Assembly (NCBI RefSeq): GCF_000711895.1
Contig: NZ_KL543988.1
Location: forward strand, 30,668-91,636
DNA from: Photorhabdus australis DSM 17609
Lineage (GTDB): Bacteria; Pseudomonadota; Gammaproteobacteria; Enterobacterales; Enterobacteriaceae
Reading direction: 5' to 3'
Length of the DNA: 60,969 nt
Shown here piece after piece: positions 60,739 to 60,969 of this stretch. The position numbers and the translations under genes are program-made. Position 1 is the first letter of the stretch. Each line of letters begins with the position of its first letter. Under the pieces are notes generated by a model. That model made no database searches. It was not told where the DNA came from and was given only the letters and a program-made list of their open reading frames with translations.

Positions 60739-60969
60739 TTAAGCTGTCGCCGCCAAATTGGCGCAGGGTGTATAGTGAACACTGATATTTTCATATTCAC
60801 TAAACAATATTTTAAAATAGCCAGAACTGACAGGCTGTAAAAAATGCCATTCCACATGAGGAGTCCCCTCCAGTACATCACAGACCGTTTGATGCCTTTT
60901 TGCTTGATTTCGCGCAGAAATCTGGCCTTTCCACCAAATTTTTGGTTCACCTTCAATATCAAAAAACTG
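60739..60969 (-). CDS. C-terminal part of an unknown protein, cut by the window edge
   Basis: The last 76 codons of a minus-strand gene, open from the window edge to a TAA at 60739. The translation begins QFFDIEGEPKIWWKGQ and ends CANLAATA. This frame, not the alternative one that starts with an internal ATG, is the likely coding one because it leads directly into the next Shine-Dalgarno. It is first in the cluster with the 44-residue ORF and the PAAR gene. I do not recognise it; a type VI-linked accessory role is an inference from context. Confidence 0.65.
   Translation of the reverse strand, partial: QFFDIEGEPKIWWKGQISARNQAKRHQTVCDVLEGTPHVEWHFLQPVSSGYFKILFSEYENISVHYTPCANLAATA

Noticed and set aside
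60735-60962. 75-codon frame starting with an ATG at 60962 on the minus strand
   Set aside because: A different frame is open from the window edge, stops at 60739 and leads to the next gene's Shine-Dalgarno; the 75-codon frame is a shadow of it.

Overview
The window reads as a chromosomal segment of an enteric gammaproteobacterium (Enterobacterales, Morganellaceae type), most likely Photorhabdus. Three things point there. The core genes and their order follow Escherichia coli in long collinear blocks. The spacers carry several copies of short TATACCC-ended inverted-repeat elements. The hemF-der interval holds a thermolysin-like protease next to an emfourin-type inhibitor, a pair known from Serratia and Photorhabdus. 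The species call is my inference from gene content; no database search was possible.

Layout. 1-2.4 kb: tRNA-Val (UAC), gltX, and a tRNA-Ala (GGC) pair whose promoter-proximal copy lacks an acceptor stem. 2.4-9.2 kb: a DUF3820 protein, nupC with a class II CRP promoter, ligA, zipA, cysZ, cysK. 9.5-12.3 kb: ptsH-ptsI-crr with inverted-repeat elements in its leader and between ptsH and ptsI. 12.5-17.4 kb: cysM and cysPTWA, the sulfate/thiosulfate uptake and assimilation block. 17.6-22.2 kb: a YfeY-type lipoprotein, a YgiW-type OB-fold protein, ypeA, hemF, then the M4 protease and emfourin. 22.2-31.8 kb: the ndk, rlmN, pilW-like, rodZ, ispG, hisS, yfgM, bamB, der series (ribosome, cell shape, isoprenoid, outer-membrane assembly). 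31.9-39.3 kb: pbpC and the alpha-2-macroglobulin yfhM.

39.3-42.1 kb is the accessory island. It holds a 24-unit octanucleotide tandem repeat, a lone metallo-beta-lactamase-fold gene framed by two inverted 105-bp elements, and further TATACCC elements. It sits where E. coli has sseA, and next to an sseB reduced to its C-terminal domain. 42.1-50.4 kb: pepB, then the complete iron-sulfur operon iscRSUA-hscBA-fdx-iscX and trmJ. 50.5-58.5 kb: suhB with a boxA leader, a treRBC trehalose operon placed between suhB and hcaT (not its E. coli position) with a repeat-element array inside it, hcaT, and glyA with a PurR operator. 58.9 kb to the end: hmpA with an NsrR operator, then a small minus-strand cluster (a cut-off gene, a 44-residue ORF, and a PAAR tip protein) that looks like the edge of a type VI secretion-related locus.

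The strongest leads beyond ordinary annotation are: the inverted-repeat-framed metallo-hydrolase and adjacent octamer array; the acceptor-stem-deleted tRNA-Ala; the protease/inhibitor pair split by a terminator and a separate promoter; the structured elements in the pts operon; and the PAAR cluster at the right edge.
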